64,000 bases of DNA from Alicyclobacillus shizuokensis NBRC 103103. Its GTDB lineage: Bacteria; Bacillota; Bacilli; Alicyclobacillales; Alicyclobacillaceae. The notes below the pieces were generated by a model, which was not told where the DNA came from, did not search any database, and saw only the letters and a list, made by a program, of their open reading frames with translations. The DNA is taken from contig NZ_BCQV01000007.1 of the NCBI RefSeq assembly GCF_001552255.1, forward strand, positions 124,001 to 188,000, in the 5' to 3' direction. The position numbers and the translations under genes were made by a program. This document shows positions 30,520 through 38,635 of the stretch, one piece after another (position 1 is the stretch's first letter; every line of letters starts with the position of its first letter).

Positions 30520-33500
30520 TTACTCGTAGACACAGAAGCCCACAATGGCAAACTTCACAGTATGCTTGCCATTGAACTCGGCTTCCTCGACGTCGGCCAC
30601 AAAGGCCTTGTGTCCGCTGAAGAAGGGATAGGCAGAGGCATAGAGACGGCCAACCTTGAGACCATTGAAATAGACAAAGGCTACAAGGTTGCCGGTGAGT
30701 TTCTCTTCTTCATAGCGGATGCCGATGATGCCACCATTCTTGAGGGCGGCTTCGACTTTCTCACCAGAGATGCCACGCAACACACTCATGGAGACGTTGA
30801 AGTGGCTTGGCGCGACTGCCTCAATGGTGTTCGGTGTCTTGGTACCAGAGACGACCATGCAAGCCGCCAACAGTTGACGCTTGGCCGCCACCCACGGGAA
30901 GGCATGGGCTTCACTCTTGGATTCGGCATAGGTCATGTGATAGGCGACATAGCCAATCTCTTCAGGAGCAAAACCAGCTTCGAGAGCGGCGATGGCTCGT
31001 TGAGCCTTCTCGACGATGGCACCGATCTTGTTCTTGCGTTCTTCCTCGATGCGATTCTTGCCGGTCACATAGAGCGGCGATTTATCGTCTCCATCGACCG
31101 CAGCCAGCAGGTTCTCGAGTTGCTTCTCGGAATACTCGAACGCCTGGGAGATCGCATAGCCATATTCCCGCTTGATCGGCGCGATATGCTTCTTCAACGC
31201 CTCGAAGCGCGCGGGATCCATGACGATGCAGGAGCTGAGTTCACCAAGGATGTTACAGCTCATGTCCTCCTTGTTCATGGACTCGACCACATCGAGGATG
31301 TTGGCCTCGAGATAGTCCTGAACATGCTTGCGGACCTGAGACAACACACTTCCAGTGAAGCGCCCTTCACGACCACGACGAGCGGCCATCCAGTCTGGAT
31401 TGAACCAGACGCGACGACCGAGTTTCTCGTTCCACACCGAGACAAACTCAGGTGGATTGCCGATGAAGGACAGCTCATCCTTCAGATGCTCTTCATACGC
31501 GCCACCATGCTTCGGACGGTCAATCTCCCAACCTTGGCACAGACGCAGGAGTTCGATCCAACGTTCATACCGCTCGATCTCCGCCAGCAGGTCTTCCTTA
31601 TTGCCGACGCCCATCGCCACCATATAGCCAAGGCGGCGGACGGCATCGGCCAAACGAGTCGCATAGTTCGTCAGCTGGCCGATCTTATTCGGCACGAGCT
31701 TGCGAACCACCCAAGCCTTGGACATGTCATGAATGGCCTGAATCAGTTCATGACCATACAACGTATCCTCGAACTTGAGTGTCCAACCATCCTGCTCCAC
31801 GTCATCAAAGGCAATGGCCTGAGCTTCGCCCCAATCCATCGCCCACGGGCAACCTTCGACCCACTCATAGTTGCCATCCTCCAGACGGCGGAAGGATTTA
31901 TCGAGGATGGCGGGATAGGACTTCTTCTTCAGAACCTCGACGATCTCCGCCTGTGTCGTCGCCAGAGTGGTATCACCATCATTATCGGCGCCACCCTGCT
32001 GAACAGTGGCAAAGTCATGGACACTCATGACACACAGGTTCTCAAAGCCACCCTTGGCCGCGGCACGCACATAGTTCTGCGGCGCCACGCATTTAACCAG
32101 AGCGGCTTCACCCTTGGCAATCGCGGGATTACGCATAAGCGCCACTTCCCGAGTCTCAATGCTGCGGCTGTCGTCGGACACCATGAAGACGGTGTTCGGA
32201 CGCAGACCGATGTGTTCCGGCACGATGACTTCGCCTTCTGGGCAGAGCCGGTGCGCTTCCAGAATCGCATACGGATCTTGCACCATCCAGCGATAGTGAC
32301 CTTCGACCGGAATCATGCCCTTGGTCCACATGTCCGCGATGTTCATCAGGATGTCCCGAGCGTACTTCTTCATCTGCAAGTCTTTCAGGGTGAAAGGCGC
32401 TGCAAACAAGAAGTGGGTGAAGGTCGATACCAGTGTCTTGTTCAGCACCTCTTCGGCTTCTTCGTCCTCCAGGCTCAGGATCTCCTCTTGAGACGGAAGT
32501 CCGACATACTCAGAGATCAACTCGGGATCATGCAGCATGTCGACCAGACGATCCAGATGCCGTGTGACAATCTTCTTCGCCGTCTCCGCGCCCATGCTCA
32601 TGATGTGCATGAACTGATACGGAAGCAGCGTGAACTTCTTGCAGTTACGCGCCTGCTTGTTGAACAAGGCAATGCGCAGGGTGATGGTATGCTTCATCAG
32701 GTCGATATTGCGATAATCGCCCTTGACAGCGCCCTCCATCGCCACAATGTCTTCCTCGAAATACTTCTCAAGGCCTGGGACATAGACCATCAGACCCTTG
32801 GTGAAGGGAGTAATGCGAATCTGGAACGCCGAGCTGCGGACATCAAATTCCTTGCAGAGCGTCTTCCAGACCCGAGCATTGCAGAACACCAGGCCATCAC
32901 CCACCGCAAACTTCTGCGGGAACTTCGCGGCATCAAAGACCTCGAACTGCTTGGTCTCCATGTTGAAGGCCTTGAACTTTCCGGTCTTCACAATGGCATG
33001 GGCCTGACGCGCCACACGCATGGTAAACTTGCCGCCGACGATGGAATACTCACCATTGGCATGCTCCACAATCTCCGTGCCAAACGTAATCGCCCGGCTC
33101 GGGATGGTGTTGGTGGACGCCAAGCCAAAGCGCTTCATGCCCTTGGTGATGTCCAGCACCCATTTGCCGTCCTTCTTCTTGGCAAAGGCGCGGAAGTCCA
33201 TGCCGATTGCCTCAAAGACTTTCGGCACCGACAGATCGACCAGGAACACACCTTGCAGCGTGCGGTCCTGAGATGGAGAGGCCATGAAATACTCAGCCTT
33301 GTGAACCCTGTTGCCACCCTTGATGAAGAAGCCGTTGTGAACGACATGTTCACGCATCGCTTCGCTCTCCGGCTCCATGTTCTTGAGGTTCAGGTTCACA
33401 TAGCATAGAACCGGAAGCACACGCACACCATTGACCTCGACGACCTTGTGAAGCAGAGCGTCCGTCAAAGCGCTCTGATTCTGACGCTGATACCCTGAGC

Positions 33501-33639
33501 GTGGATCCTCATCGACCAAGACGCGGGGATCCGCATAGTTGAGCGTGGAGACATAGCCATTGAGTTCTGCATCCCAAACCATTGCATTGACGTCGGCGCG
33601 AAGGACGGTGATGCCATAACGCTTCTTGCTGCTCTTCAT
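30520..33639 (-). CDS. Two-barrel RNA polymerase-like protein (YonO/QDE-1 type, divergent)
   Basis: 1039 residues. Multi-subunit and YonO/QDE-1 polymerases share double-psi beta-barrels; the second ends in a DxDGD triad that binds catalytic Mg. Here QQGGADNDGDTTLAT carries DNDGD at residues about 552-556, and 50 residues earlier is ALMRNPAIAKGEAALVKCV, matching the K/R-NP-x4-GD-x-R segment before DLDGD in eukaryotic RNA-dependent RNA polymerases. A single chain of about 1000 residues fits YonO-like phage enzymes. The rest is too divergent to align by eye. Two in-frame starts have good binding sites: ATG 33639 (GGAGGAG) and ATG 33687 (AAGGAGG). It could transcribe phage genes; activity and template are unknown. 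Confidence 0.75.
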   Translation of the reverse strand: MKSSKKRYGITVLRADVNAMVWDAELNGYVSTLNYADPRVLVDEDPRSGYQRQNQSALTDALLHKVVEVNGVRVLPVLCYVNLNLKNMEPESEAMREHVVHNGFFIKGGNRVHKAEYFMASPSQDRTLQGVFLVDLSVPKVFEAIGMDFRAFAKKKDGKWVLDITKGMKRFGLASTNTIPSRAITFGTEIVEHANGEYSIVGGKFTMRVARQAHAIVKTGKFKAFNMETKQFEVFDAAKFPQKFAVGDGLVFCNARVWKTLCKEFDVRSSAFQIRITPFTKGLMVYVPGLEKYFEEDIVAMEGAVKGDYRNIDLMKHTITLRIALFNKQARNCKKFTLLPYQFMHIMSMGAETAKKIVTRHLDRLVDMLHDPELISEYVGLPSQEEILSLEDEEAEEVLNKTLVSTFTHFLFAAPFTLKDLQMKKYARDILMNIADMWTKGMIPVEGHYRWMVQDPYAILEAHRLCPEGEVIVPEHIGLRPNTVFMVSDDSRSIETREVALMRNPAIAKGEAALVKCVAPQNYVRAAAKGGFENLCVMSVHDFATVQQGGADNDGDTTLATTQAEIVEVLKKKSYPAILDKSFRRLEDGNYEWVEGCPWAMDWGEAQAIAFDDVEQDGWTLKFEDTLYGHELIQAIHDMSKAWVVRKLVPNKIGQLTNYATRLADAVRRLGYMVAMGVGNKEDLLAEIERYERWIELLRLCQGWEIDRPKHGGAYEEHLKDELSFIGNPPEFVSVWNEKLGRRVWFNPDWMAARRGREGRFTGSVLSQVRKHVQDYLEANILDVVESMNKEDMSCNILGELSSCIVMDPARFEALKKHIAPIKREYGYAISQAFEYSEKQLENLLAAVDGDDKSPLYVTGKNRIEEERKNKIGAIVEKAQRAIAALEAGFAPEEIGYVAYHMTYAESKSEAHAFPWVAAKRQLLAACMVVSGTKTPNTIEAVAPSHFNVSMSVLRGISGEKVEAALKNGGIIGIRYEEEKLTGNLVAFVYFNGLKVGRLYASAYPFFSGHKAFVADVEEAEFNGKHTVKFAIVGFCVYE

Positions 33640-33755
33640 GATGATCTCCTCCTGGATGTGGTTGTTGATGAGGGTGGTGTGGTTCATGAACATTTCCTCC
33701 TTGGAATTCATAAGATTCTGATATTGATAGGCATTGAAAGGCACTTCATGATTCA

Positions 33756-34181
33756 TCACAGATCCAGCTCCTTGTTCTCGTATTTGTCGACCCATTCCCA
33801 GTAGAGGTCGAATGCAGACTCCACACTGGCTTTGTCGATGAGTTTGACCAAGGTGTGTTGGAGGCCATATCGCCCTTTGAAGGAGAATGAAATGCCAAAC
33901 ACAATGACGGGCTGCGGAAACACCTCATGGCGATTGCGCCACCTTGCCCCAACCGCGATACTATAGACGCCAAGCACATCGACTTGGCCCAAGAAGAACG
34001 TATGGTCCTTCTTGTCAAAGGCGGTGGTGAAGTCGACGGGAACCCCATAGAGATACCCATCGGCTCCATAGAGTCGGTCCTCCACTTGCGTGGAGACGCG
34101 GAAGTCGCGTCCGAAGACCTGCTCAAAGTGCAAAATGAGCATGTCCTCGATCCGTTGACCATAGCTTTGACGAATCCACAT
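33756..34181 (-). CDS. Hypothetical protein, possible nuclease-like fold
   Basis: 141 residues, AAGGAGGAG site. DRLYGADGYLYGVPVDFTTAFDKKDH and PVIVFGISFSFKGRYG give an alternating Asp/Lys and beta-strand pattern faintly like PDDEXK enzymes. No confident family. It is the first protein gene after the structured RNA at 34203-34525, and lies directly upstream of the polymerase-like gene. Confidence 0.65.
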   Translation of the reverse strand: MWIRQSYGQRIEDMLILHFEQVFGRDFRVSTQVEDRLYGADGYLYGVPVDFTTAFDKKDHTFFLGQVDVLGVYSIAVGARWRNRHEVFPQPVIVFGISFSFKGRYGLQHTLVKLIDKASVESAFDLYWEWVDKYENKELDL

Positions 34182-34202
34182 AGGGAACTCCTCCTTCGAG
34201 CG

Positions 34203-34525
34203 TTTTTGAGAAAAAAGAAAAAGCCTCATGTAGGGACAATGACGAACTCATCCCTACAAAAGGCGGGGAATCAAGAATTCTCTCCATGCTTGGATAGGGT
34301 TTCTATCGTGCGACAAGCATGGCGTCTTTGTCCTTGTACCCTGTGTGCTATGGACAAAGACACAGCATCACACACAGGGAGCGTGTGGTGTTTCACGGAT
34401 CGAATGCAGCCACGCTTCCTGCATTCGACCGGACCACGGCATCCTCTGAATCACCTGTCGTCATCACAGGACTGCAGATCCAGAGAACCCATGATCATCT
34501 GCTCGTCTGAGCCAATCAGACGAAC
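34203..34525 (-). ncRNA. Candidate structured RNA with H-type pseudoknot
   Basis: No gene in 334 bases. Successive perfect or near-perfect stems: 34503-34510/34516-34523 (8 bp); 34400-34409/34419-34428 (10 bp); pseudoknot 34325-34333/34352-34360 (9 bp) interlocked with 34339-34347/34371-34379 (9 bp); two-tier hairpin 34284-34322. The leftward transcript ends in a terminator (34264-34205: GCC..TGTAGGGA/TCCCTACA..GGC, then TTTTTCTTTTTT). No promoter of its own is obvious, so it may be cut from the transcript of the gene at 34516-35040. Confidence 0.6.
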
Positions 34526-35040
34526 AGCGTCAGCACAATGAACTCCACAGCTTGCCAAGCGATGAAGAAGGGCCAGAACAATCCCATCGTCGCCAGGATC
34601 ACGAGACCCGCAAACCACAAGCTGCCATACGAAAGACCATCTAAGAGATTGCCAAATGTCAATTGGCGACCTAATAGATAACGCTTAATCAACCAAATCA
34701 ATGCGGTGACAAAGAACACCACAGCAAATCCCGTCAACAAGGCACCCGTGATGGTGGAGCAACCCCAACTCGCCAGAACCGCAGCACTCGCCACGGTCAC
34801 ATGGCTGGTGTGCTTGCGAATCATCGCCTCCAACTTCCGAGCTCCAGCCTGGATCTTCTCCCACACCTTGCCGCCAATCGTCTTAAAGAAGCATTTTGCT
34901 TTGTCCACAAAGCCCATCTTCTCTTCCTCCTTCTTCTCTTCGTTCACAATCTCTGCATCAATCACCAACGACGTCTTTGTGTCCTTCGCCTCAGCACCCA
35001 CACGACCAAACCCACCAAACAACAGCTCATGCAACGTCAT
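34516..35040 (-). CDS. Membrane protein of unknown function
   Basis: 174 residues, AAGGAGG site. A charged N-terminal third (VNEEKKEEEKMGF) and an amphipathic stretch precede two or three hydrophobic segments (ITGALLTGFAVVFFVTALIWLI, SLWFAGLVILATMGLFWPFFIAW). Its 3' end overlaps the first hairpin of the structured RNA. Unknown role. Confidence 0.7.
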   Translation of the reverse strand: MTLHELLFGGFGRVGAEAKDTKTSLVIDAEIVNEEKKEEEKMGFVDKAKCFFKTIGGKVWEKIQAGARKLEAMIRKHTSHVTVASAAVLASWGCSTITGALLTGFAVVFFVTALIWLIKRYLLGRQLTFGNLLDGLSYGSLWFAGLVILATMGLFWPFFIAWQAVEFIVLTLFV

Positions 35041-35086
35041 GACAACATTCCTCCTTGCGTACCATGCTCGCCAGCAGATTGGTTTT

Positions 35087-35145
35087 GGTGTACCGAGTAC
35101 ACCATGAGACCCACCTCATCAGAGGTGAGTCCGAGCTGTACTCGG
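35087..35145 (-). promoter_or_regulatory. Leader with mutually exclusive hairpins
   Basis: GGTGTAC/GTACACC (35087-35093 with 35097-35103) shares bases with CCGAGTACA/TGTACTCGG (35093-35101 with 35137-35145), so only one can form. CACCTC/GAGGTG (35112-35127) sits inside the second. The element is between the wHTH-like gene and the membrane protein gene, in the leftward transcript. Confidence 0.5.
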
Positions 35146-35358
35146 TCAGGACGCCAAGTGCGCATACATCTTGTATCCCTTCAGCGTCAGGTTCACGGCA
35201 AAGCCCTCTTGCTTCGTGTGCCAAACATGAACAATGCCCTCGTCTTCGAGGGCACGGAAGTTTTCCAAGTGTAGTCCATACGGCACCAGCGTCTTCACCA
35301 GCACAAACTTGTTTTGGCGACGTGCATCTACGAGAATCCTTGCGAGGCTTTCCGACAT
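35146..35358 (-). CDS. Winged-helix-like small protein, paralog 2
   Basis: 70 residues, AGGAGGG site. Paralog of the protein at 21388-21669 with the same helix-turn-helix-wing order (ESLARILVDARR, YGLHLENFRALEDEGIV, then a beta wing LTLKGYKMYAHL). First gene of the leftward string that includes the polymerase-like gene, so it may regulate it. Confidence 0.7.
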   Translation of the reverse strand: MSESLARILVDARRQNKFVLVKTLVPYGLHLENFRALEDEGIVHVWHTKQEGFAVNLTLKGYKMYAHLAS

Positions 35359-35548
35359 GAAGTTCACCCTCCTGCAGATGTTTTTGGGCATGAAAAGGGG
35401 GTGGGGCATCGAACGCCGCCACCCACATGCCAACAATTCAACCTATCACCCCGCGCAATTTTTTATATTTTGTGGCCCCTATATGGCGTTTCCTTTTCCT
35501 GTAAACTATGGAGGGAGAGAAAAAGGGAGAGGGGAAGAGAGGAAATCG

Positions 35549-35662
35549 GTGCAGTGTACAATAAAGGTGTTCTATGAATTACCCCACCGGGGACAAGCCC
35601 ATATGACTGGCTATGACCCCTGGCCGTGGCCACGCGCAGTCAGGTATCGTTTTATGTTCTGA
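35549..35662 (+). CDS. Doubtful small peptide
   Basis: 37 residues from a GTG behind GAGAGGAAA. The peptide is rich in Trp, Pro and Arg (GYDPWPWPRAVRYRFMF). No second line of evidence. Confidence 0.25.
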   Translation: MQCTIKVFYELPHRGQAHMTGYDPWPWPRAVRYRFMF

Positions 35663-35719
35663 GGCGTCTTGGCCAAAAATTTTTTTATACTACCTGTAGG
35701 TCTCTATAGCGAAATTTCG

Positions 35720-35747
35720 TATAATGGGAATGATGAAAGGCATTACA
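35720..35747 (+). promoter_or_regulatory. Promoter and operator for the exonuclease-phosphatase pair
   Basis: TATAAT at 35720-35725, preceded by the palindrome CGAAATTTCG (35710-35719). GAAAGGCATTACA (35735-35747) follows in the start-site region. The -35 at 17 bp (TAGGTC) is weak, so activation may be needed. Confidence 0.65.
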
Positions 35748-35763
35748 GAGGGGAGAGGGGATC

Positions 35764-36345
35764 ATGCTGCTCTTTATCGACACAGAAACCGGAGGACTGA
35801 ATCCAGACAAACATTCCTTGTTGCAAGTTGCGATGCAACTGTATGACGGAGAGAACGAGCATGAACCGTTCACCCTCTTTATCAAGCATGAGGAGTATGT
35901 CGTGACAGAAGAAGCCATGCGGATCAATGGTCTCAGCCTTAGCGACATCAACAAGTACGGCTTCACGCCAACGGAAGCTGTCAGTCAAATCCTGTCCTGG
36001 ATACGGGAAATGGACCTGATGAAAGAGAAACCGACCCTGGCCGGGCACAACATCCATTTTGACCGAAGGTTCTTGCAGAAGTTGTTTCGGGACGGTAGTT
36101 GTGACCTTGATAATTTCTTCAGCTATCGAACGCTTGATACAGCCTCGGTGATTCGGTTTCTGAAGGATGCCGAGATCCTCCCAGCGGACTTTCCGGATGG
36201 GTTGCACGACGCCGCGAAGGCGCTTGGGATCCGTGTCGTGGATGCACACACCGCGATCGGAGATGTCCGTGTGAACATCCAGCTCTATAAGCGACTGAAA
36301 CAACTCGTGAGAGGAGAATTCCAATGGGAAGAGTGCTTGCCATGA
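35764..36345 (+). CDS. DnaQ-like 3'-5' exonuclease (DEDDh)
   Basis: 193 residues, GAGAGGGG site. ExoI motif FIDTETGG, ExoII GHNIHFDRRFL, ExoIII HTAIGDV, with His and Asp in place. About the size of a stand-alone proofreading or RNase T-like exonuclease. It could proofread a polymerase encoded elsewhere or degrade ssDNA or RNA. Overlaps the phosphatase gene by 22 bases. Confidence 0.9.
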   Translation: MLLFIDTETGGLNPDKHSLLQVAMQLYDGENEHEPFTLFIKHEEYVVTEEAMRINGLSLSDINKYGFTPTEAVSQILSWIREMDLMKEKPTLAGHNIHFDRRFLQKLFRDGSCDLDNFFSYRTLDTASVIRFLKDAEILPADFPDGLHDAAKALGIRVVDAHTAIGDVRVNIQLYKRLKQLVRGEFQWEECLP

Positions 36346-36941
36346 GCGACATTCATGGACAATACATTCCGTTCCAACAGGTTCTCTATGACGCAAAGTA
36401 TGACCCGAAGGAAGATACTTTGATTCTCTGTGGAGACTATTGTGACCGCGGTCCGCAGACGAAACAGGTGATCGAAGAAGTGATGAGTCTGGTGGCCAAA
36501 GGCGCCGTGGCCCTAAAGGGCAATCACGACGACTGGATGATCCGCTACGCTCTGCGAGAGATGGAGATAGACGAGGAAAGCTCATGGCTGGAGCAGGGTG
36601 GGAGAGAGACCCTCGAATCCTATGAAGATGAGATGGACGATTTATATTGGCATGCCCGATGGATGGACTCGAATCTCAAGCTCTACCACGAAACCGACCA
36701 ATTCATCTTCGCGCATGCCGGCGTCTTGCCGGGTGTTTCCCTGGAGTCCCAACCGCCGTGGGCGCTGCTTTGGCGACGCTACCAGGGACCTTGCCAATTG
36801 GGGAAACTCGTGGTTCATGGCCACACGCCCGTGAAAGAAGTCACTCAGGTCTTTGACCAACTGTTTATTGATACCGGCTCGGTATTCGGCGGAAAATTGA
36901 GCCTCGTCGACCTCACCAATGGAATTGTCTATGCGGCATAG
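36324..36941 (+). CDS. PPP-family metallophosphatase (serine/threonine or diadenosine-polyphosphate type)
   Basis: 205 residues, GAGAGGAG site. Metal-binding motifs in order: SDIHGQ, CGDYCDRGP, LKGNHDDW, HAGVLPG, VHGHTP. Resembles lambda phosphatase and PrpE/ApaH-like enzymes of about 210-270 residues. It could dephosphorylate host proteins or cleave Ap4A-type nucleotides; the sequence does not decide. Confidence 0.9.
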   Translation: MGRVLAMSDIHGQYIPFQQVLYDAKYDPKEDTLILCGDYCDRGPQTKQVIEEVMSLVAKGAVALKGNHDDWMIRYALREMEIDEESSWLEQGGRETLESYEDEMDDLYWHARWMDSNLKLYHETDQFIFAHAGVLPGVSLESQPPWALLWRRYQGPCQLGKLVVHGHTPVKEVTQVFDQLFIDTGSVFGGKLSLVDLTNGIVYAA

Positions 36942-36952
36942 ATCTATCGTGT

Positions 36953-36977
36953 TATACTGGTCATGAAGTGCATTACA
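36953..36977 (+). promoter_or_regulatory. Promoter and GCATTACA operator
   Basis: TATACT at 36953-36958, then GAAGTGCATTACA at 36965-36977. The -35 is weak. It would serve the string of small genes from 36996. Confidence 0.6.
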
Positions 36978-36995
36978 CATAGGGCGGGGATAATC

Positions 36996-37223
36996 ATGAG
37001 ATTCTTGCCAGATGAAGCCGAGATCATCTTGAACTACATTCGGGAGGCCGGCTTCATGAAGTTTCAAAAGAAGAAGGATGCCGAGGAGATTGTGAAACTC
37101 GGCAAGCAGGAAGGACTGACGCTCCGCAAATTGCATGCGCGTGGCGGGTACTACGTGTATGTGCCGGGGCAAGGGCCGTGGGATCAGTTCAAACTCGGAC
37201 CGATTCCGGTCATGGAGAAGTAG
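36996..37223 (+). CDS. Small hypothetical protein
   Basis: 75 residues from ATG 36996 behind GGCGGGG; the frame's earlier ATG lies inside the operator. Helix-rich, basic (FMKFQKKKDAEEIVKLGKQEG). Unknown function. Confidence 0.65.
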   Translation: MRFLPDEAEIILNYIREAGFMKFQKKKDAEEIVKLGKQEGLTLRKLHARGGYYVYVPGQGPWDQFKLGPIPVMEK

Positions 37224-37238
37224 TCAGGGGCGATTGAT

Positions 37239-37445
37239 ATGGAACTGGTCGAGCAATACCTAGAGTCTGTACAAAAGGTGCAAGGTCTGTATGTGCTCAG
37301 TCTCGATATTGAGGATGTTGCAACCGCACATCACATCGCAGAGCAGATTCGTGAACGCTGGAAACAGATGACCAGTGAGCCGTTGCTGGTGTTGCCCAAG
37401 GGTGCGAAGCTGGAATACTTGGAGTTAACCTCGACCGCTGGGTAG
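37239..37445 (+). CDS. Small hypothetical protein with MELV N-terminus
   Basis: 68 residues, starting MELVEQYLES. After that, LYVLSLDIEDVATAHHIAEQIRERW looks like a beta-alpha unit. Shares only the N-terminal word with the SH3-like proteins. Unknown function. Confidence 0.65.
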   Translation: MELVEQYLESVQKVQGLYVLSLDIEDVATAHHIAEQIRERWKQMTSEPLLVLPKGAKLEYLELTSTAG

Positions 37446-37508
37446 GCATGGATCACCGTCAGGAATCTCCGGGAAGCGCATGAACGCATAGTGAGGGGAG
37501 AGGTTGAC

Positions 37509-37679
37509 ATGAGGGACGCTTGGATTCAGACGCTGTTTGACGCCGATCTGCGCACGGTCCATCCGGGATTTCGAGAACATATCGAGGACATCACCATTTA
37601 CGATCTACTCTGTCAGTACGCACTGGACAGCAAACCCGATGTGGTGGTGAAGTTCGTTGATGATGACGTGTACCACTGA
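37509..37679 (+). CDS. Small acidic hypothetical protein
   Basis: 56 residues, AGGGGAGAGG site. MRDAWIQTLFDADLRTVHPGFR, acidic end VKFVDDDVYH. Overlaps the next gene by 23 bases. Unknown. Confidence 0.6.
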   Translation: MRDAWIQTLFDADLRTVHPGFREHIEDITIYDLLCQYALDSKPDVVVKFVDDDVYH

Positions 37680-37857
37680 GCCGACGCTTCGCGTCGGGGA
37701 TCGGGTGGAAGATGGACGCCATGCCAAGCGCGTCGGCATAGTGATGAAACTCACCCCGGATGGACAGCGCGCGCTGGTGAAGTGGGAGCCGTATCGGATT
37801 GCGACCACGTATTATGCGGTCCGAAATTTGAGGAGGGTTGGACATGCAAGCTACTGA
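37657..37857 (+). CDS. SH3-like small protein
   Basis: 66 residues from one of three close ATG codons. LRVGDRVEDGRHAKRVGIVMKLTPDGQRALVKWEPYR has the SH3/Tudor strand pattern and matches the C-terminal half of the next protein. Unknown function. Confidence 0.6.
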   Translation: MMMTCTTEPTLRVGDRVEDGRHAKRVGIVMKLTPDGQRALVKWEPYRIATTYYAVRNLRRVGHASY

Positions 37858-38239
37858 CCAAATGACGGTGTTTGTACGGGTGCAGGCAGATGGACCGACG
37901 GATGTTCGATACGCCTTGATCCACAAACTCGAACAGCTGATTGACTCATTGGAGTGCGCGGAAGGATATGTGTCCGGAGGCGCGATCAATGACGACTCTG
38001 GTTTCTTGGAGTATGACATTCGTTCCGTCCCGAGACTCCAAGTTGGGATGAAGGTCAAACATCGAAAACATGATTATGGGGTTGGAGAGATCACGATGGT
38101 CTCAAAGTCAGGGAGACGTTTTTATGTCCGGTGGTCACGGACCGATTACCTATTATCGGCATGGTATGAGGCGACCAATCTGGAGGTTGTCGATGAACGG
38201 AGTGGGATGGATGAAACGGCTGAAGCTGTTCTTTCATGA
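37844..38239 (+). CDS. Hypothetical protein with C-terminal SH3-like domain
   Basis: 131 residues from ATG 37844 behind GAGGAGGG. Residues 1-65 are alpha/beta. Residues about 68-120 (LQVGMKVKHRKHDYGVGEITMVSKSGRRFYVRW) repeat the SH3-like domain of the previous gene, a likely duplication. Unknown role. Confidence 0.65.
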   Translation: MQATDQMTVFVRVQADGPTDVRYALIHKLEQLIDSLECAEGYVSGGAINDDSGFLEYDIRSVPRLQVGMKVKHRKHDYGVGEITMVSKSGRRFYVRWSRTDYLLSAWYEATNLEVVDERSGMDETAEAVLS

Positions 38240-38372
38240 ACTCATGGTCCGCTTCTATAGCTGGCGATTGGAAGACGACAACGACATGTTCACCCATTAT
38301 GAACTCCTGCGAAAGCACGACCATCACTTGTTACAGGCACTAAAGATCAGCAAGGAGCTTGAGGCCAAGTGA
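38193..38372 (+). CDS. Small helical protein
   Basis: 59 residues, GGAGG site. Basic and His-rich (MKRLKLFFHELMVRFYSWRLEDDND, RKHDHHLLQALKISKELEAK). Overlaps both neighbours, the latter as GTGA. Unknown. Confidence 0.55.
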   Translation: MNGVGWMKRLKLFFHELMVRFYSWRLEDDNDMFTHYELLRKHDHHLLQALKISKELEAK

Positions 38373-38635
38373 CGCAGAACATCCCGCAGGCATGCGAACT
38401 GTTCCAGCACTTTAAAGGCGGACTTTATACCGTCGTGGGTGTCGGCAAGCACTCAGAGACACAAGAAGATATGGTTGCGTATGTAGACGAAAACGGAGAT
38501 CTGTGGTTCCGGCCGCTCTCGATGTGGAACGACCTCGTAGAGAAAGATGGAGAGCGCGTGCCGAGATTCAAAAGTTTGGGGATGCTCCATGGAATTATTG
38601 CAGCTTTATCTGACGCAAGTGAATCTGGGAGTTGA
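38369..38635 (+). CDS. DUF1653-like protein
   Basis: 88 residues from GTG, GTGA overlap, AAGGAG upstream. HFKGGLYTVVGVGKHSETQEDMVAYVDENGDLWFRPLSMW matches the DUF1653 pattern (YrHfKGg.Y.v...a.ht.t.e..vvY......~wvRp...f). The function of that family is unknown. Confidence 0.75.
   Translation: MTQNIPQACELFQHFKGGLYTVVGVGKHSETQEDMVAYVDENGDLWFRPLSMWNDLVEKDGERVPRFKSLGMLHGIIAALSDASESGS

Larger units (their letters stand above)
35359..35763. other. Divergent promoter region between the two arms
   Basis: 405 bases with only one doubtful peptide frame (35549-35662). It holds an A/T-rich segment (ATTTTTTATATTTTG) and, on the right, a rightward promoter. On the minus strand TTTACA, 16 bp, TATAGG (near 35475-35500) is a possible leftward promoter. 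A purine-rich run lies at about 35511-35545. Confidence 0.5.

Noticed and set aside
30562-33408. A 948-codon open frame on the plus strand opposite the polymerase-like gene
   Set aside because: It is antisense to a gene with good start sites and a recognised motif, has no ribosome binding site, and its protein is composition-driven (His, Arg, Leu-rich) with no motif.
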